NCBI GenBank assembly: GCA_028565715.1
Contig: JAOXYC010186579.1
Location: 1 to 12,522, forward strand
Length of the DNA stretch: 12,522 nt
Reading direction: 5' to 3'
Origin: Phoronis pallida
Taxonomy: Eukaryota; Phoronida; Phoronidae
The notes beneath the pieces are model-generated. The model had not been told where the DNA came from. It did not search any database and worked only from the letters and a program-made list of their open reading frames with translations. A program made the translations under genes and the position numbers. Numbering within the stretch: position 1 is the stretch's first letter; every line of letters begins with the position of its first letter. Of this stretch, positions 1 to 8,199 are shown piece after piece.

Positions 1-2
1 AC

Positions 3-207
3 AACCAAGTTTTTAAGTCGCAATATGTTTCGATGGAGCTTCCACCATTGTCAAGCTTTATTAGTAGAATGGCAAGCCTGGAGACTGCGTATAAACACAT
101 AATCATAACATGTGTTTATACGCAGCATCTAGGCTTGTCATTCTAACTGATGAAGCTTGACAATGGTGGAAGCTCCATCGAAACATGTTGCGACTTAAAA
201 TTTGGTG
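3..207. repeat. Long inverted repeat (fold-back, MITE-like), arms 3-100 and 110-207
   Basis: The left arm (about 3-100) and right arm (about 110-207) are reverse complements around a 9-base loop (AATCATAAC). Over the core 87 positions I count about seven substitutions and one 1-base gap, giving identity near 91 percent. The arms match from ACCAA at the outside to AAACACAT at the loop. It encodes no protein. Its size, structure and lack of coding capacity fit a fold-back MITE or a source of long hairpin RNA. The left end is close to the window edge, so target-site duplications cannot be judged. Confidence 0.9.
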
Positions 208-1237
208 GTTTTTTTTATTAGAATTCTACTATACATATTAGAAATCAAATAAAATGGCCACTAACTGCCCTAGATCTCTCGTACAAATGCATTTGAATCA
301 CATCGGTCATCTTGTGAACACTGGCAAATGGTTACAGGCATATAATGAGTATTTGATTAAAAATATTACAATAATTAAAAATTCTCACAAATTCATGGTT
401 AATCACTTTAAAATTAACAACCAAATTGACGTGTGCGAGAGAGCGACCGCAATAAGATCAATCAGCCGTTGTGCGTCGTCAGCGATGGTAAAATCATATT
501 TACACTCATTTGTTAAACCGATAATAAAAATCACCCAAATCCATAAAATATAGTGTTTTCCAAAGATGCGGGCGCCTGAACTTAGGATTTATAAAAATGT
601 GCATAAAATCACAAACCTATAATTACATTTCTGATTTTTTTTGTCATTTTAATAAATCATTCTACCACCAACGCCTATTTCCGTTTTGGTGCTTTACTTT
701 GCCCCCACCTCAAACACTTTAACTAACAACATAAATCAAAAACCAATCGCCACATACATGAACATGTAATTGACGCGTATTACTGGCGTGGGTTGTCAAT
801 CTCCTTAAATAATTTGGCAAATAAATTAAATTAAAATCTGAAAGCTTACACAATCTCTTTGAAGCATCCACCATTGCTTTATAAATAGATAACGTGTTTT
901 ATGTTGGCTACATGTACACCTTCATTGGTATCAGTTAAAGATGCATAGGCCTTATTTGTGACCATAGAAGTCATAAAAACAAATTGCAATGAAAAGCGTT
1001 GTACTTATTGCACTCTTATTATAACAACCTTAGACAAGCAGCAAATATTTAAAAAAAAATCAAAATGGCAAAAACGACTTTTAACAGATTAAAAATTAAC
1101 TTTTATTGGACCAGCCATAATTATTTTAGGCTCGAAAGAGCATTGAGGAACGCATTCAAATTAATTTGTGGAGCCAGAAAGTATGGAATATTTCAAGTAT
1201 GATGCATGCAGTTCTTAGTATGCAAGTCTCACTGTAA
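208..1237. other. AT-rich non-coding stretch downstream of MKX
   Basis: I see no supported gene here. A 99-codon open frame on the plus strand (254-553) has low-complexity, Ile/Lys/Asn-rich content with no family motif and is probably chance. The stretch contains many A and T runs and the word CTACATGTA at 908-916. The higher-coordinate part (1080-1237) may be distal MKX 3' UTR. Confidence 0.5.
1102..1107 (-). terminator. Candidate polyadenylation signal AATAAA (distal)
   Basis: This is a second canonical AATAAA on the minus strand, about 360 bases after the MKX stop. It is followed within about 40 bases by a T-rich run (GTCGTTTTTG), closer to a normal downstream element than at the proximal site. 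Either site, or both, could be used. Confidence 0.4.
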
Positions 1238-1243
1238 TTTATT
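1238..1243 (-). terminator. Candidate polyadenylation signal AATAAA (proximal)
   Basis: TTTATT on the plus strand reads AATAAA on the minus strand, about 225 bases after the MKX stop codon. It is the first canonical hexamer I see in the expected direction. The sequence after it is not strongly U/GU-rich, so usage is uncertain. Confidence 0.4.
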
Positions 1244-1465
1244 ACGACTTTTATGGTAACAAATAAGGCATATGCATCTTTAAAACACTTATAATTGTCC
1301 AAATATACAAAACTTCATCATGATAAATTCATGCTTTCAAAGACAGAACTTCATTTCAGCGTCATGAGTAGGCTACTCCTTCTATATTTGTGAGATCAAA
1401 GAAATATTGTTAATGTCACCCCAGCTGTAGGTATAAGTTCCAGTGTGTCCTCGAGCAACAATGCA
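1238..1465 (-). other. MKX: Probable MKX 3' untranslated region
   Basis: This stretch lies between the TAG stop (1468-1466) and the first AATAAA downstream on the minus strand. It has no open frame of note. Its 3' limit depends on which polyadenylation signal is used and could extend to about 1080. This is inference from position and the signal hexamers only. Confidence 0.5.
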
Positions 1466-1562
1466 CTAAAAGCACGAGGGACTGCCAGAATGATGAGATC
1501 TCGCGAGATTTGTCAAAGCCATCGCGGCACTAATCTCTTTCCAGTACAATTCGGAGTCTTCA
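1466..1562 (-). other. MKX: MKX terminal coding exon with conserved YWKEI motif and stop
   Basis: The exon starts after a strong acceptor (a T-rich tract then TTTCACAG, just above 1562). A single T completes a Ser codon, then 31 codons and TAG follow. The protein reads [20 protein letters not shown], nearly the same as the C-terminal block of vertebrate Mohawk. It then ends with [11 protein letters not shown]. Vertebrate proteins continue further past this block, so this tail is shorter. The open frame is too short to appear in a length-filtered ORF list and was found by searching for the conserved motif on the minus strand. Confidence 0.92.
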
Positions 1563-3540
1563 CTGTGAAACAAAGAAATCAGATTATAACGGTAAGTTTT
1601 AAGGACAAACGAACAATTCATTAGACGAAAAATTCGCTACTTTTCGCGTGTGGTTCCATGAGACGGATACGAATAACAAGCAATTCATAACGTAGGAACA
1701 ATTACAAGGGAAATAAGCAGATACCATTATAAAAGGGCGGTAATTGAACATAGTTTGAGAAGAATGTAAAATATTAAATCCAACACTATTAAAATCAAGT
1801 CACATTTACCCCCACGAAACAGTCCACTATAGGCTAGGCCCGGTTTTCGAAAATTATTCAAAATGGTATTAGAAACTCATCCATTTTAGTTTACAACTAC
1901 AATAACGTGTTGGTCGGTTTGGGAATGTTTGTAACATTAATATAGAAACAATATGTGTATCAAATGAAAACTATTTCTAAAAAAAAAAAAAAATTGAGGA
2001 GCACCACCTTAATTCTGAAAACTTGGATTCATAGACATGATGGTTTTTAATTAGTAAAATTGATGGGCAGTCATAGCTAACACGAATTTTAGTTACCTTT
2101 CTCTTTCTGAAAGTCGCCTCTGTTTTATGAAGCTTTCGAGTTCTTCGGTGGAATCTGAAACGAGTATGATAACGATGAAAACCTATCCAGATTGTGATAA
2201 CTCTGGTAGAAAGCTTTAACAAAAAAAAACATACATATTGTTAGGGTAGAGTAAAAGGAGATGCAGCACTCTTTTGACGTAATGTTGCTCATTTGGTCCG
2301 CTTTCAACATGTCCGTTTTACATTGTAAGCCATGTAACGTTCTACATTTGGTATAACAACATTTCATCTGTTCATTGTGAAACAGAAATAACAACAAATC
2401 CACTTTAATCAAACAAAAGAGCAATGTTTCTTCTTGTTCCGAACAAAATACATAGAACAGTCCCCGTTTCTTCTCGGCAATAATCTCTGGGTATATCAAG
2501 CTAGTCTTAAGCTGGGTTGAAAATACTTTGACCACTAGGCTAACCTACCATCATGCATCAGACTTCCTAAGTGGTCAGTGATTGGTGAACTTCGAGACGA
2601 TGACGACATTTCTTCATAGTCATGTGACCCCATGGAACCACGTGACGGATTTCGTCTGCGTTGTTCCGATTGCTGGGTCATCGTAAAGGTATGTTGGTAA
2701 GCGTCGTTCAAATATCTTTGCATAATACTGTTTTTAAATTTTCCGGGAGCTGAAGTCACTTCTGAACGAGAAAGGAAGGAATGCTGTGATTGGTCACCCG
2801 GAGTGACGTAAGAAGTCTTATTGTCTCTGATCGGTCGATAGAACGGACTGGAATAATTGTCGTCTGCTTTTGGATTGTTCTCGTTCCAAACATCGGAATG
2901 TTTACGTTTGAGTTCGTTTTGGCCTGGGGCTGGAAGTCTTTCTGAAATATTTTGAAGTCCGTTGTCTTCATCGTGTTCTGTAAATATGAAAAAAATAAAA
3001 TAGTCATAAATAATGAAGCTTTCAGTAGCAGGTACATAAAAGTTATCCAAAGACTAAATTTGTTTGAATCAACATGATGCGTTGAACATTGCTTTGGTCT
3101 AACCAGGATGATACAAAAATGATCTTTTACATTAAAACACAACAAAAGATCTTTTACATTAAAACACAACAAATACAAAAATCCAGGTAAAACACACACC
3201 TGTGACGGTCCTTTCCTCGTCACTCCAACAAATGCTTCCGGAATCCTCCGAACTAATACTCAACAGCTCAGCATTTCCTTCGACGTGACTGTTGTACATT
3301 TTAATTCTGGACGACCAACTGATGCCCGGGCGGCGGACTGTATTCTTCAACCGACGCCGAGCATTGGCGAACCAATTTGAGACCTGAGTCAGTGTCATTT
3401 GGGAGCCGACGGCAAGGTTCATTTTTTCGGCTTTTGTAGGATAGGGATTGTTTTTGTTTCTATACAACCATTGTTTGAGAGGTCGCGCCATGTCTTGTAA
3501 TGTCTGACGTTTCTGTCTTGGTCTGTCTTGTATGGGGTGC
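1466..3540 (-). CDS. MKX: Mohawk (MKX) homeobox transcription factor, last four coding exons, 5' partial
   Basis: This is a spliced gene on the minus strand: exons 3540-3200, 2977-2549, 2154-2097 and 1562-1466, ending in TAG. Phases match at every junction (1/2, 1/2, 2/1 bases of a split codon), giving split codons E, D and S. The product visible here is 307 residues plus one partial codon. Residues 6-68 form a 63-residue TALE homeodomain with the PYP loop at 32-34 and WFANARRR at 56-63 (Asn51 equivalent is N59; position 50 is Ala, as in Iroquois and Mohawk). Other blocks resembling vertebrate Mohawk are a YN..V.GNAE.LS.SS run just after the homeodomain, RYLND at 201-205, and YWKEI at 282-286. 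Known family role: a nuclear DNA-binding repressor in tendon and muscle differentiation in vertebrates; the role in this animal is inferred. The first base of the 3540 exon completes a codon from an upstream exon not found here. The C-terminus ends shortly after the YWKEI block, earlier than in vertebrates. Identity is near certain; exon edges are strong predictions. Confidence 0.93.
1499..1508. promoter_or_regulatory. TCTCGCGAGA palindrome inside the last MKX coding exon
   Basis: TCTCGCGAGA lies within a 12-bp perfect palindrome (1498-1509). In vertebrates this is the CGCG element of CpG-rich promoters, bound by BANP. Here it sits in codons for Asn-Leu-Ala-Arg-Ser, so coding constraint explains part of it. 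Regulatory use in this animal is unproven. Confidence 0.3.
1563..2096 (-). other. MKX: MKX intron (534 bp)
   Basis: The intron starts GTAACT and ends in a good pyrimidine tract and CACAG. It contains a homopolymer of about 14 A (plus strand) near 1979-1993. No other feature is seen inside it. Confidence 0.8.
2097..2154 (-). other. MKX: MKX 58-nt small coding exon
   Basis: A 58-nt exon lies between the acceptor CTCGTTTCAG and the donor GAAAG|GTAACT. It encodes [19 protein letters not shown] followed by two bases of the next codon. I do not recognise this segment by family motif. It is supported because it accepts phase 1 from the upstream exon and hands phase 2 to the YWKEI exon, where a single T completes a Ser codon. 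The residues are charged and probably helical. The length is not a multiple of three, so skipping it changes the C-terminus. Confidence 0.82.
2155..2548 (-). other. MKX: MKX intron (394 bp)
   Basis: The intron starts GTAGGT and ends GTTTCAG. It includes a second possible acceptor after a long T run (TTAAAG at about 2219-2214) that would lead to a different short terminal exon stopping at 2125. The main acceptor is preferred because the resulting exon joins in phase to the conserved YWKEI exon. Confidence 0.75.
2549..2977 (-). other. MKX: MKX coding exon with the RYLND motif
   Basis: The exon is 429 nt, from acceptor ATTTACAG (just above 2977) to donor GATG|GTAGGT (intron from 2548). The first two bases complete a Glu codon with the G left by the homeodomain exon. 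The exon encodes 142 whole codons. It is polar and rich in Ser, Asn, Gln and Arg, typical of a disordered linker. The recognisable block is [13 protein letters not shown] at about residues 197-209 of the visible protein, matching the RYLND region of vertebrate Mohawk. A Ser-rich acidic patch ([13 protein letters not shown]) follows, as in vertebrates. If the donor were not used, the frame would stop after four more residues (G-R-L-A, then TAG). Confidence 0.9.
2978..3199 (-). other. MKX: MKX intron between homeodomain and RYLND exons (222 bp)
   Basis: The intron starts GTGTGTG and ends TTTACAG on the minus strand. About a quarter of it is a 27-bp tandem duplication (3121-3174) that begins 25 bases inside the donor. 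Its small size argues for a compact gene. Confidence 0.85.
3121..3174. repeat. 27-bp tandem duplication in an MKX intron
   Basis: Two adjacent 27-bp copies (3121-3147 and 3148-3174) begin GATCTTTTACATTAAAACAC and differ only at the last base. The near identity indicates a recent replication-slippage event. It lies wholly within the 222-bp intron and leaves both splice sites intact. Confidence 0.95.
3200..3540 (-). other. MKX: MKX coding exon with the TALE homeodomain
   Basis: The exon is 341 nt. It begins after the acceptor TTCCAG (3546-3541) and ends at the donor ACAG|GTGTGTG, with the intron starting at 3199. It has one base of a split codon, 113 whole codons, then one base of the next split codon. 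Reading starts [12 protein letters not shown] and runs into [11 protein letters not shown], the start of the Mohawk homeodomain, which spans about 3524-3336. The in-frame Met at 3491 lies inside the homeodomain, so it is not the true start. The tail after the homeodomain ([23 protein letters not shown]) matches the conserved vertebrate extension. The acceptor has a weak pyrimidine tract, so the 5' edge is the least certain boundary; a slightly different acceptor would change only the few residues before KRQ. Confidence 0.9.
3336..3524 (-). other. MKX: TALE homeodomain coding segment
   Basis: This segment encodes 63 residues, the TALE length (three more than a typical homeodomain). The extra residues fall in the loop before helix 2, at NNPYPTK. 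Helix 3 reads [14 protein letters not shown], carrying the invariant W, F, N and R that contact DNA. Ala at position 50 separates it from Meis/TGIF (Ile) and Pbx (Gly) and fits the Iroquois/Mohawk branch. The lead-in [13 protein letters not shown] is Mohawk-like rather than Iroquois-like. No intron interrupts it. Confidence 0.93.
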
Positions 3541-3550
3541 CTGGAACATT

Positions 3551-3616
3551 GAGTTGGGTTATTAGCTTTAAGTAATCAGTGAGGAGTTGAGTTATTAGCT
3601 TCAAGTAATCGGTGAG
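3551..3616. repeat. 33-bp tandem duplication beside the homeodomain-exon acceptor
   Basis: Two adjacent 33-bp copies (3551-3583 and 3584-3616) begin GAGTTG and end GGTGAG or AGTGAG, with three transition differences. On the minus strand this is the intron segment immediately before the MKX homeodomain exon. Each copy contains GCTAATAAC, a plausible branch-point sequence. The duplication therefore also duplicates a possible branch point, with copies about 21 and 54 bases from the acceptor. Confidence 0.93.
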
Positions 3617-6500
3617 TCATTCTGTCTAATAATAACAATGACTATAGACAAGTATTGGTTTTCCATTGAACACGAAAATGTATGATTCATTACCACGCAT
3701 TTTTGAAATGTTTCTATTACAAATGGTATGCAAAAAAGAGCACCAACGTAATAGTGTAGGTTTTGCAATGTTATGCATAATGTATGTAAATTTGCGCAAA
3801 TTAGATCGACTTTAAAACGATTTTCATCAGTTCAGTTCCAAAGTTTTCTGTCTTTTCAAATTCATTCATTTTCATCAAGCATCAGATCAAAAAAAAACAT
3901 TTTCCGCAGCGTTAAACACTGAGATAAGAACACTAGAAAAAACTCATACGCAATGCAATTTTAACGTAGATAAAAACATTCCTGGATCATAGACAATATA
4001 ATAATATAAACCACACTTCAACCGACAATATCGCACACAAACATCGCACCATAAAATATACACAGCGCACAGAAAAATATTTCCTCACCAAATACGAGCA
4101 CGTCTCGTACACACCATTCCGACAATATACAGTAATTATACACTAACAGTTCAAAAAGCCACCGCCCCAAAAAGTTAAACCATCCTCGATTATGTGTTAT
4201 CTCAACTGACTCATAATAACACAATTTTAGTTTTATTTATTTGCAGCAGCAGTGAACGCCCTCGTTGCCCGGTCATGATGACTTGGCGTCTACATGTATA
4301 AGTTCACTGCGAATCGATGTAAATATTAGGCTTAGATTAATGGCTTTATTTACTTCGGATTTTTTTTGCGTGCAGAGAATTATATCTTGTAAACACGTGT
4401 CAGGACGTATAAAATCAAAATCAAGGATGTCATTCAAAGTTATTGTCCGGGCGAAGGAACTCTAAAATCCGAAACATGAGCCGTTTGACATTGTGTCGGC
4501 TGATACAGAATGTGTCGAATTTCTTGAAGGCCGAATAAACATGTCAGGACTTTTTAATTTCCAAGTTAAATTTACAGGTATGCGAGTTTTCAATCAAAAA
4601 ATGAAAAAGAGCCAATTTTTTATCTATTTTGTAGTTTATTAAATCTTTGAAAATACTGCATAGGTTCGCAAGCACTGGCACGGATTTTTAAAAAGGGCTC
4701 TCGACCATCATAGTTCAGTGAAGATCTAATCAATTACAGCTCGATGGAGCAATCATACCCGTTGTTTATCCAATAATGAGACGCATGCTGGTGTCTGACT
4801 ATACTCTGACACGATCGAATGAGGCACTTAGGAAAACACTAGAGAGCTAGATGTTTTTAGCGGGCATTGACCTCAGAAGTGACAGCTTGCTCAATATATG
4901 CAACACCTCCCATTCTTCGTTTGACACCCATTACCTAAATACAACTTTAGAATAAAAACGGTCGGTAACACGTTGAAATTTAAAGAAAACGTTGGTTCAG
5001 TGACCAAAACAAATTCTGGGTATTTGATGAACGATTTTTATCGCAATTATTTATTATTTTCAGGGAAATCAATGAGACAGATATTTTCATTTTTGAATCG
5101 GTTTCAGGGACGGATTAATGCGGGGGCGTGGCGTGAATAAAATTAGCCAAGTCCATCGGATAGCCTTGCTCCCATGGTGGGGTCTGCAGAGAACCTACTA
5201 ATCTAAGTAAACACACCTTCCGTGTTGACACGATGATAGTCACTCTGAGTTGACTGTATATGACAGCCGTGTTTATCTGTCATAACATGATATCATAAAC
5301 CCTCGTAATATCGCATAAATACTTGAACTCTGATTGTATTGACTTCAACTTACTATACGAGGGTCAGATACAGTTTAAGTCTACAAATGAACATTCTGTG
5401 CTTCTTTTGGCAGAGGATAAGACGGTGGATTAAATAGGTTGTGTGCAGAATGTTAGGCGTTGATGTCCTGGAATAAAAGCCAGGGTGAAATCTTTTTTGA
5501 GCCTACATTCTGTGTTGGGTGCATAATATTAGCATGTGGTCTAATAAACGATGCTGATAAGAGACAAAATATAAATCAAATGCTACATGTAACGTCAAGA
5601 ATTGTAACCAAAAGGTGGCGCACTCAGCATTTATTTTGTAACGGTGAAACTAATTTGAGATTTACTGGTCACTGACCTATTGATTCCAGAACTAAAAAAG
5701 CCCAAAATTTGCATAATTATTTGACCTTAAGTTCACGAGTAACCATATCCAAAAATAATCACTGTAAATTCAGGGCTCACTCGGCTGGGTAAAATGAGCT
5801 GAAATCAAACATGGATGACATCGCAATTTTTCATAATAAAAGAAACTGTGAATCATAACAAAATCTGACACGCTGTGCTACTAAACTTTCCACCTAATCC
5901 TAAAACCGTTTAGTTCAGGTTAATATTTGCACGTGACGTTAGGAATGCTTGTGTTAAAGAAATGGGTGGATCTCTATATTACATTGGGTTGCATGTATTT
6001 GCAATGTCTAGCGCCGCGGGCAGACCAGGGCTTTTTATAATTGCGAAATCGATGCCAATGCAGTGTTTACTGTTTACCGTGAATGCCATTTTTTTCTGTT
6101 CGCTAAGGTTCAACGTCCTGATTATGAACTAAAAAATACGGGTCCGGATTTCTTTTATTACATGAGGTTAAAATATGGCATACGACGAACAGCTGATCAA
6201 CGATATTAGATTAGATGTCGTATTTCACTTCGACTAGAATTACTGTATCCATGCACGTCACATAAAAAATGTTCTTTTGTTATTACTGAAGGCATTAACA
6301 ATAAGAATATATAAATACAAGTGTACATGCAACGGAAATTAAAAATAGAGTCGAATAAAAACCACATGGTTATTCATTTACGTGTAAGCTCGTGGCGATA
6401 TTTCAGTGGCAAAATGTCAAAGGTAGAGTGAGACTACTTTATCTCGTTCATGTTTTCATAAGTTTTCTTAGAGGTTTACTGTAAGGTAGCCGGTTAAACC
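3617..6500. other. Non-coding stretch, probable long MKX intron or upstream DNA
   Basis: I see no exon I can defend on either strand. The open frames here (4018-4224 minus, 4265-4465 plus, 5460-5675 plus) are short, lack family motifs, and have compositions that follow the local base bias. The stretch holds a C-over-G skewed block (about 4000-4200), CTACATGTA words at 4290 and 5583, and small inverted repeats such as TACGAG/CTCGTA at about 4093-4109. As it lies 5' of the visible MKX exons on that strand, it is most simply an MKX intron. Confidence 0.5.
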
Positions 6501-6507
6501 CAGACGA

Positions 6508-6574
6508 TGACGTCATATGTCATCTAAAAAGTGAACACTTGACGCACACGTGAGCCTCAAACGTTCACCTGTTT
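6508..6574. promoter_or_regulatory. Possible cis-regulatory cluster: TGACGTCA, CACGTG, CACCTGTTT
   Basis: TGACGTCA (6508-6515) is a full CRE/bZIP-type palindrome and sits inside the larger imperfect palindrome GATGAC..GTCATC. A CACGTG E-box follows near 6547. The block CCTCAAAC-GTT-CACCTGTTT lies at 6555-6574 and contains a CACCTG E-box. Motif matches alone are weak evidence, but part of the combination recurs at 8075-8100. Confidence 0.3.
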
Positions 6575-6600
6575 CAGAAACACCGTGGTTTATTTCGTGC

Positions 6601-8074
6601 TTTTAGTGCAGGGGAGAATTTGTTTTCGCGTTTAAGTGCCGCTCCTGCACCATGCGAAACTTCAATCTTTATATCATAACTTCCAAATAGTATTGATTGA
6701 AGATATTACATTTCGTCCATAATGATTTCATCGCGAGTTGAATAATGCAGTTTGCATTGTATGAGTTGATCGACCTAATTTGGCGTTGCGACCTACATGT
6801 AAGATTAAATTTGGCGACCTGGCAAAATCTAGCCCCAGATGCAAATTAAAAAAAAAATTCCAACGGTATAATCAATTTCAAAGAACCACCTATCAGGCAA
6901 TGGCAGTTTTTAAATGTTTTTTTATCCTCAACCACCTATATCGGCGAAACTAAACGACAGCACTCGATCTATTGAGTGGCCCTGTTGAACCTCATGCGAT
7001 AAGAAGCGATATGAGCTGTTAAATACGAGTCATTTTAATCGATTTGAACGCTGAAGGTAGATAGACGGACATATTTGAACATAAAAAAATAATTAGCTGA
7101 TAAAATATTTTAGATTAGGTTCAAGGAATCTGTCAAGTTTTTTCAGTATTGAATGGTTCTTGAAATAACAATAAACAGCGTATAATCTATTTCCTTTTGA
7201 TATCAAGTGTATTTATGTAGAAGGTCATGCACAAATACCCATAATTCAAAAATCCTTTAATTGATTTTTAGGTGTACTTTTGGTTTAATGACAGTATCCA
7301 AAAATACCTCGTTTTGTGTTGCATCATACCCCGTCCGCTGAGGCCCCATGTTTACTCCGCCCTGTCTAACACGTCATCATTGCATGTCGATGACAACATA
7401 CTCTCAGATAATCTAACCGGCCGCAGAGAACCAGTCTAATCATCCCCAGTGACAACCATTAGGTAAAATGTCATCTGGATATCTGGGTAGCAATTATCCG
7501 ACTATCTCCAAATGAGATTACGCACGGTCAACATACCTGGCCAGAATGCATGTTCAGCGAATCCAAATACAGAATGCACCAAGAAGCGCGGGTTATTTGG
7601 TTAACCTGGTCATATTTTCACGGCCCACTGATTGCAAAGGTCCCAATTTTTACCCCATAATTACGTATAATTAAAGCATGCTTATCAGACAGAAATCTAT
7701 GCGTCCTCGATCGGTTGACCTCTTAACGATGTAGGAATTAATAGACGCACAGGTAGCTCGCTTAGACTAATTACTGTCCTTAAGAACACTGCACGCATGC
7801 AGTGAAAACTATGTTTGTGAGAACATAGCATTGGCTGAGATGCAGTTTTCTATATGTAACACATTGTGTAAAAATAAAAAAAAATGTTGTCAATTGCCAA
7901 AGTCAATTCATAATAATTGCACGCCCAATCGACATCTCTTTAAATTTGGTGCGGTACTCACTACTCTCCTACATCTCGTCATCAAAGATAGGCTTACATG
8001 ACAACCGGTTCTCAAAGAATGTAACCGTAGGGAACCAGGTTAGGTACTCACTGCCAGTTCGCTCTCCCTTTGAG
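6601..8074. other. Non-coding stretch with a less AT-rich core near 7330-7700
   Basis: No coding exon is recognised. The core near 7330-7700 is richer in G and C than its surroundings and holds several words of transcription-factor type: a CAAAGGTC nuclear-receptor half site near 7637, TAATTACGTATAATTA near 7660, and TTATCAG (GATA type) near 7682. This is what an enhancer can look like, but motif spotting cannot prove it. CTACATGTA occurs at 6793-6801. Confidence 0.3.
7787..7828. repeat. Two adjacent small hairpins
   Basis: CACTGCA/TGCAGTG (7787-7793 and 7798-7804, 4-base loop) is followed four bases later by CTATGTT/AACATAG (7809-7815 and 7822-7828, 6-base loop). Both stems are perfect 7-bp matches. 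Each alone is unremarkable; the close pair is a little unusual. Confidence 0.7.
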
Positions 8075-8100
8075 TGACGTCACAAAACAGGTGTTTGAGG
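8075..8100. promoter_or_regulatory. Possible cis-regulatory cluster: TGACGTCA with AAACAGGTGTTTGAGG
   Basis: TGACGTCA at 8075-8082 is followed by AAACAGGTGTTTGAGG at 8085-8100. Its reverse complement, CCTCAAACACCTGTTT, matches the 6555-6574 block after removal of three or four bases. This is the second of the two clusters; binding is inferred from motif identity only. Confidence 0.3.
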
Positions 8101-8199
8101 TTTAAAATGCATGATGAATGGCAAGATGATATTTCATTTCCGTTTTCACGGTTCAATAACTAGCGACAACAACTTTCACCGTTTTGATATTTCTGCTAC

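Noticed and set aside
147-185. Hammerhead-ribozyme-like CTGATGA ... GAAA in the right arm of the long inverted repeat
   Set aside because: The bases directly after CTGATGA and directly before GAAA do not pair as stem II requires, and CTGATGA is not kept in the opposite arm. Probably coincidence.
254-553. 99-codon plus-strand open frame starting with ATG beside the long inverted repeat
   Set aside because: Ile/Lys/Asn-rich composition follows the AT-rich DNA, with no domain, splice logic or family motif. Treated as a chance frame.
2125-2213. Alternative MKX terminal exon using the acceptor TTAAAG after a T run, encoding [13 protein letters not shown] and stopping at 2125
   Set aside because: The AAG acceptor is weaker and this tail lacks any Mohawk motif, whereas the 2154 acceptor joins in phase to the YWKEI exon.
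2756-3223. Minus-strand 155-codon open frame across the intron and RYLND exon
   Set aside because: It reads in the wrong frame through the intron and its 27-bp repeat (seen as repeated residues). It is a shadow.
3419-3604. Minus-strand open frame overlapping the homeodomain exon
   Set aside because: It is in a different frame from the homeodomain and is a shadow of the real exon and its upstream intron repeat.
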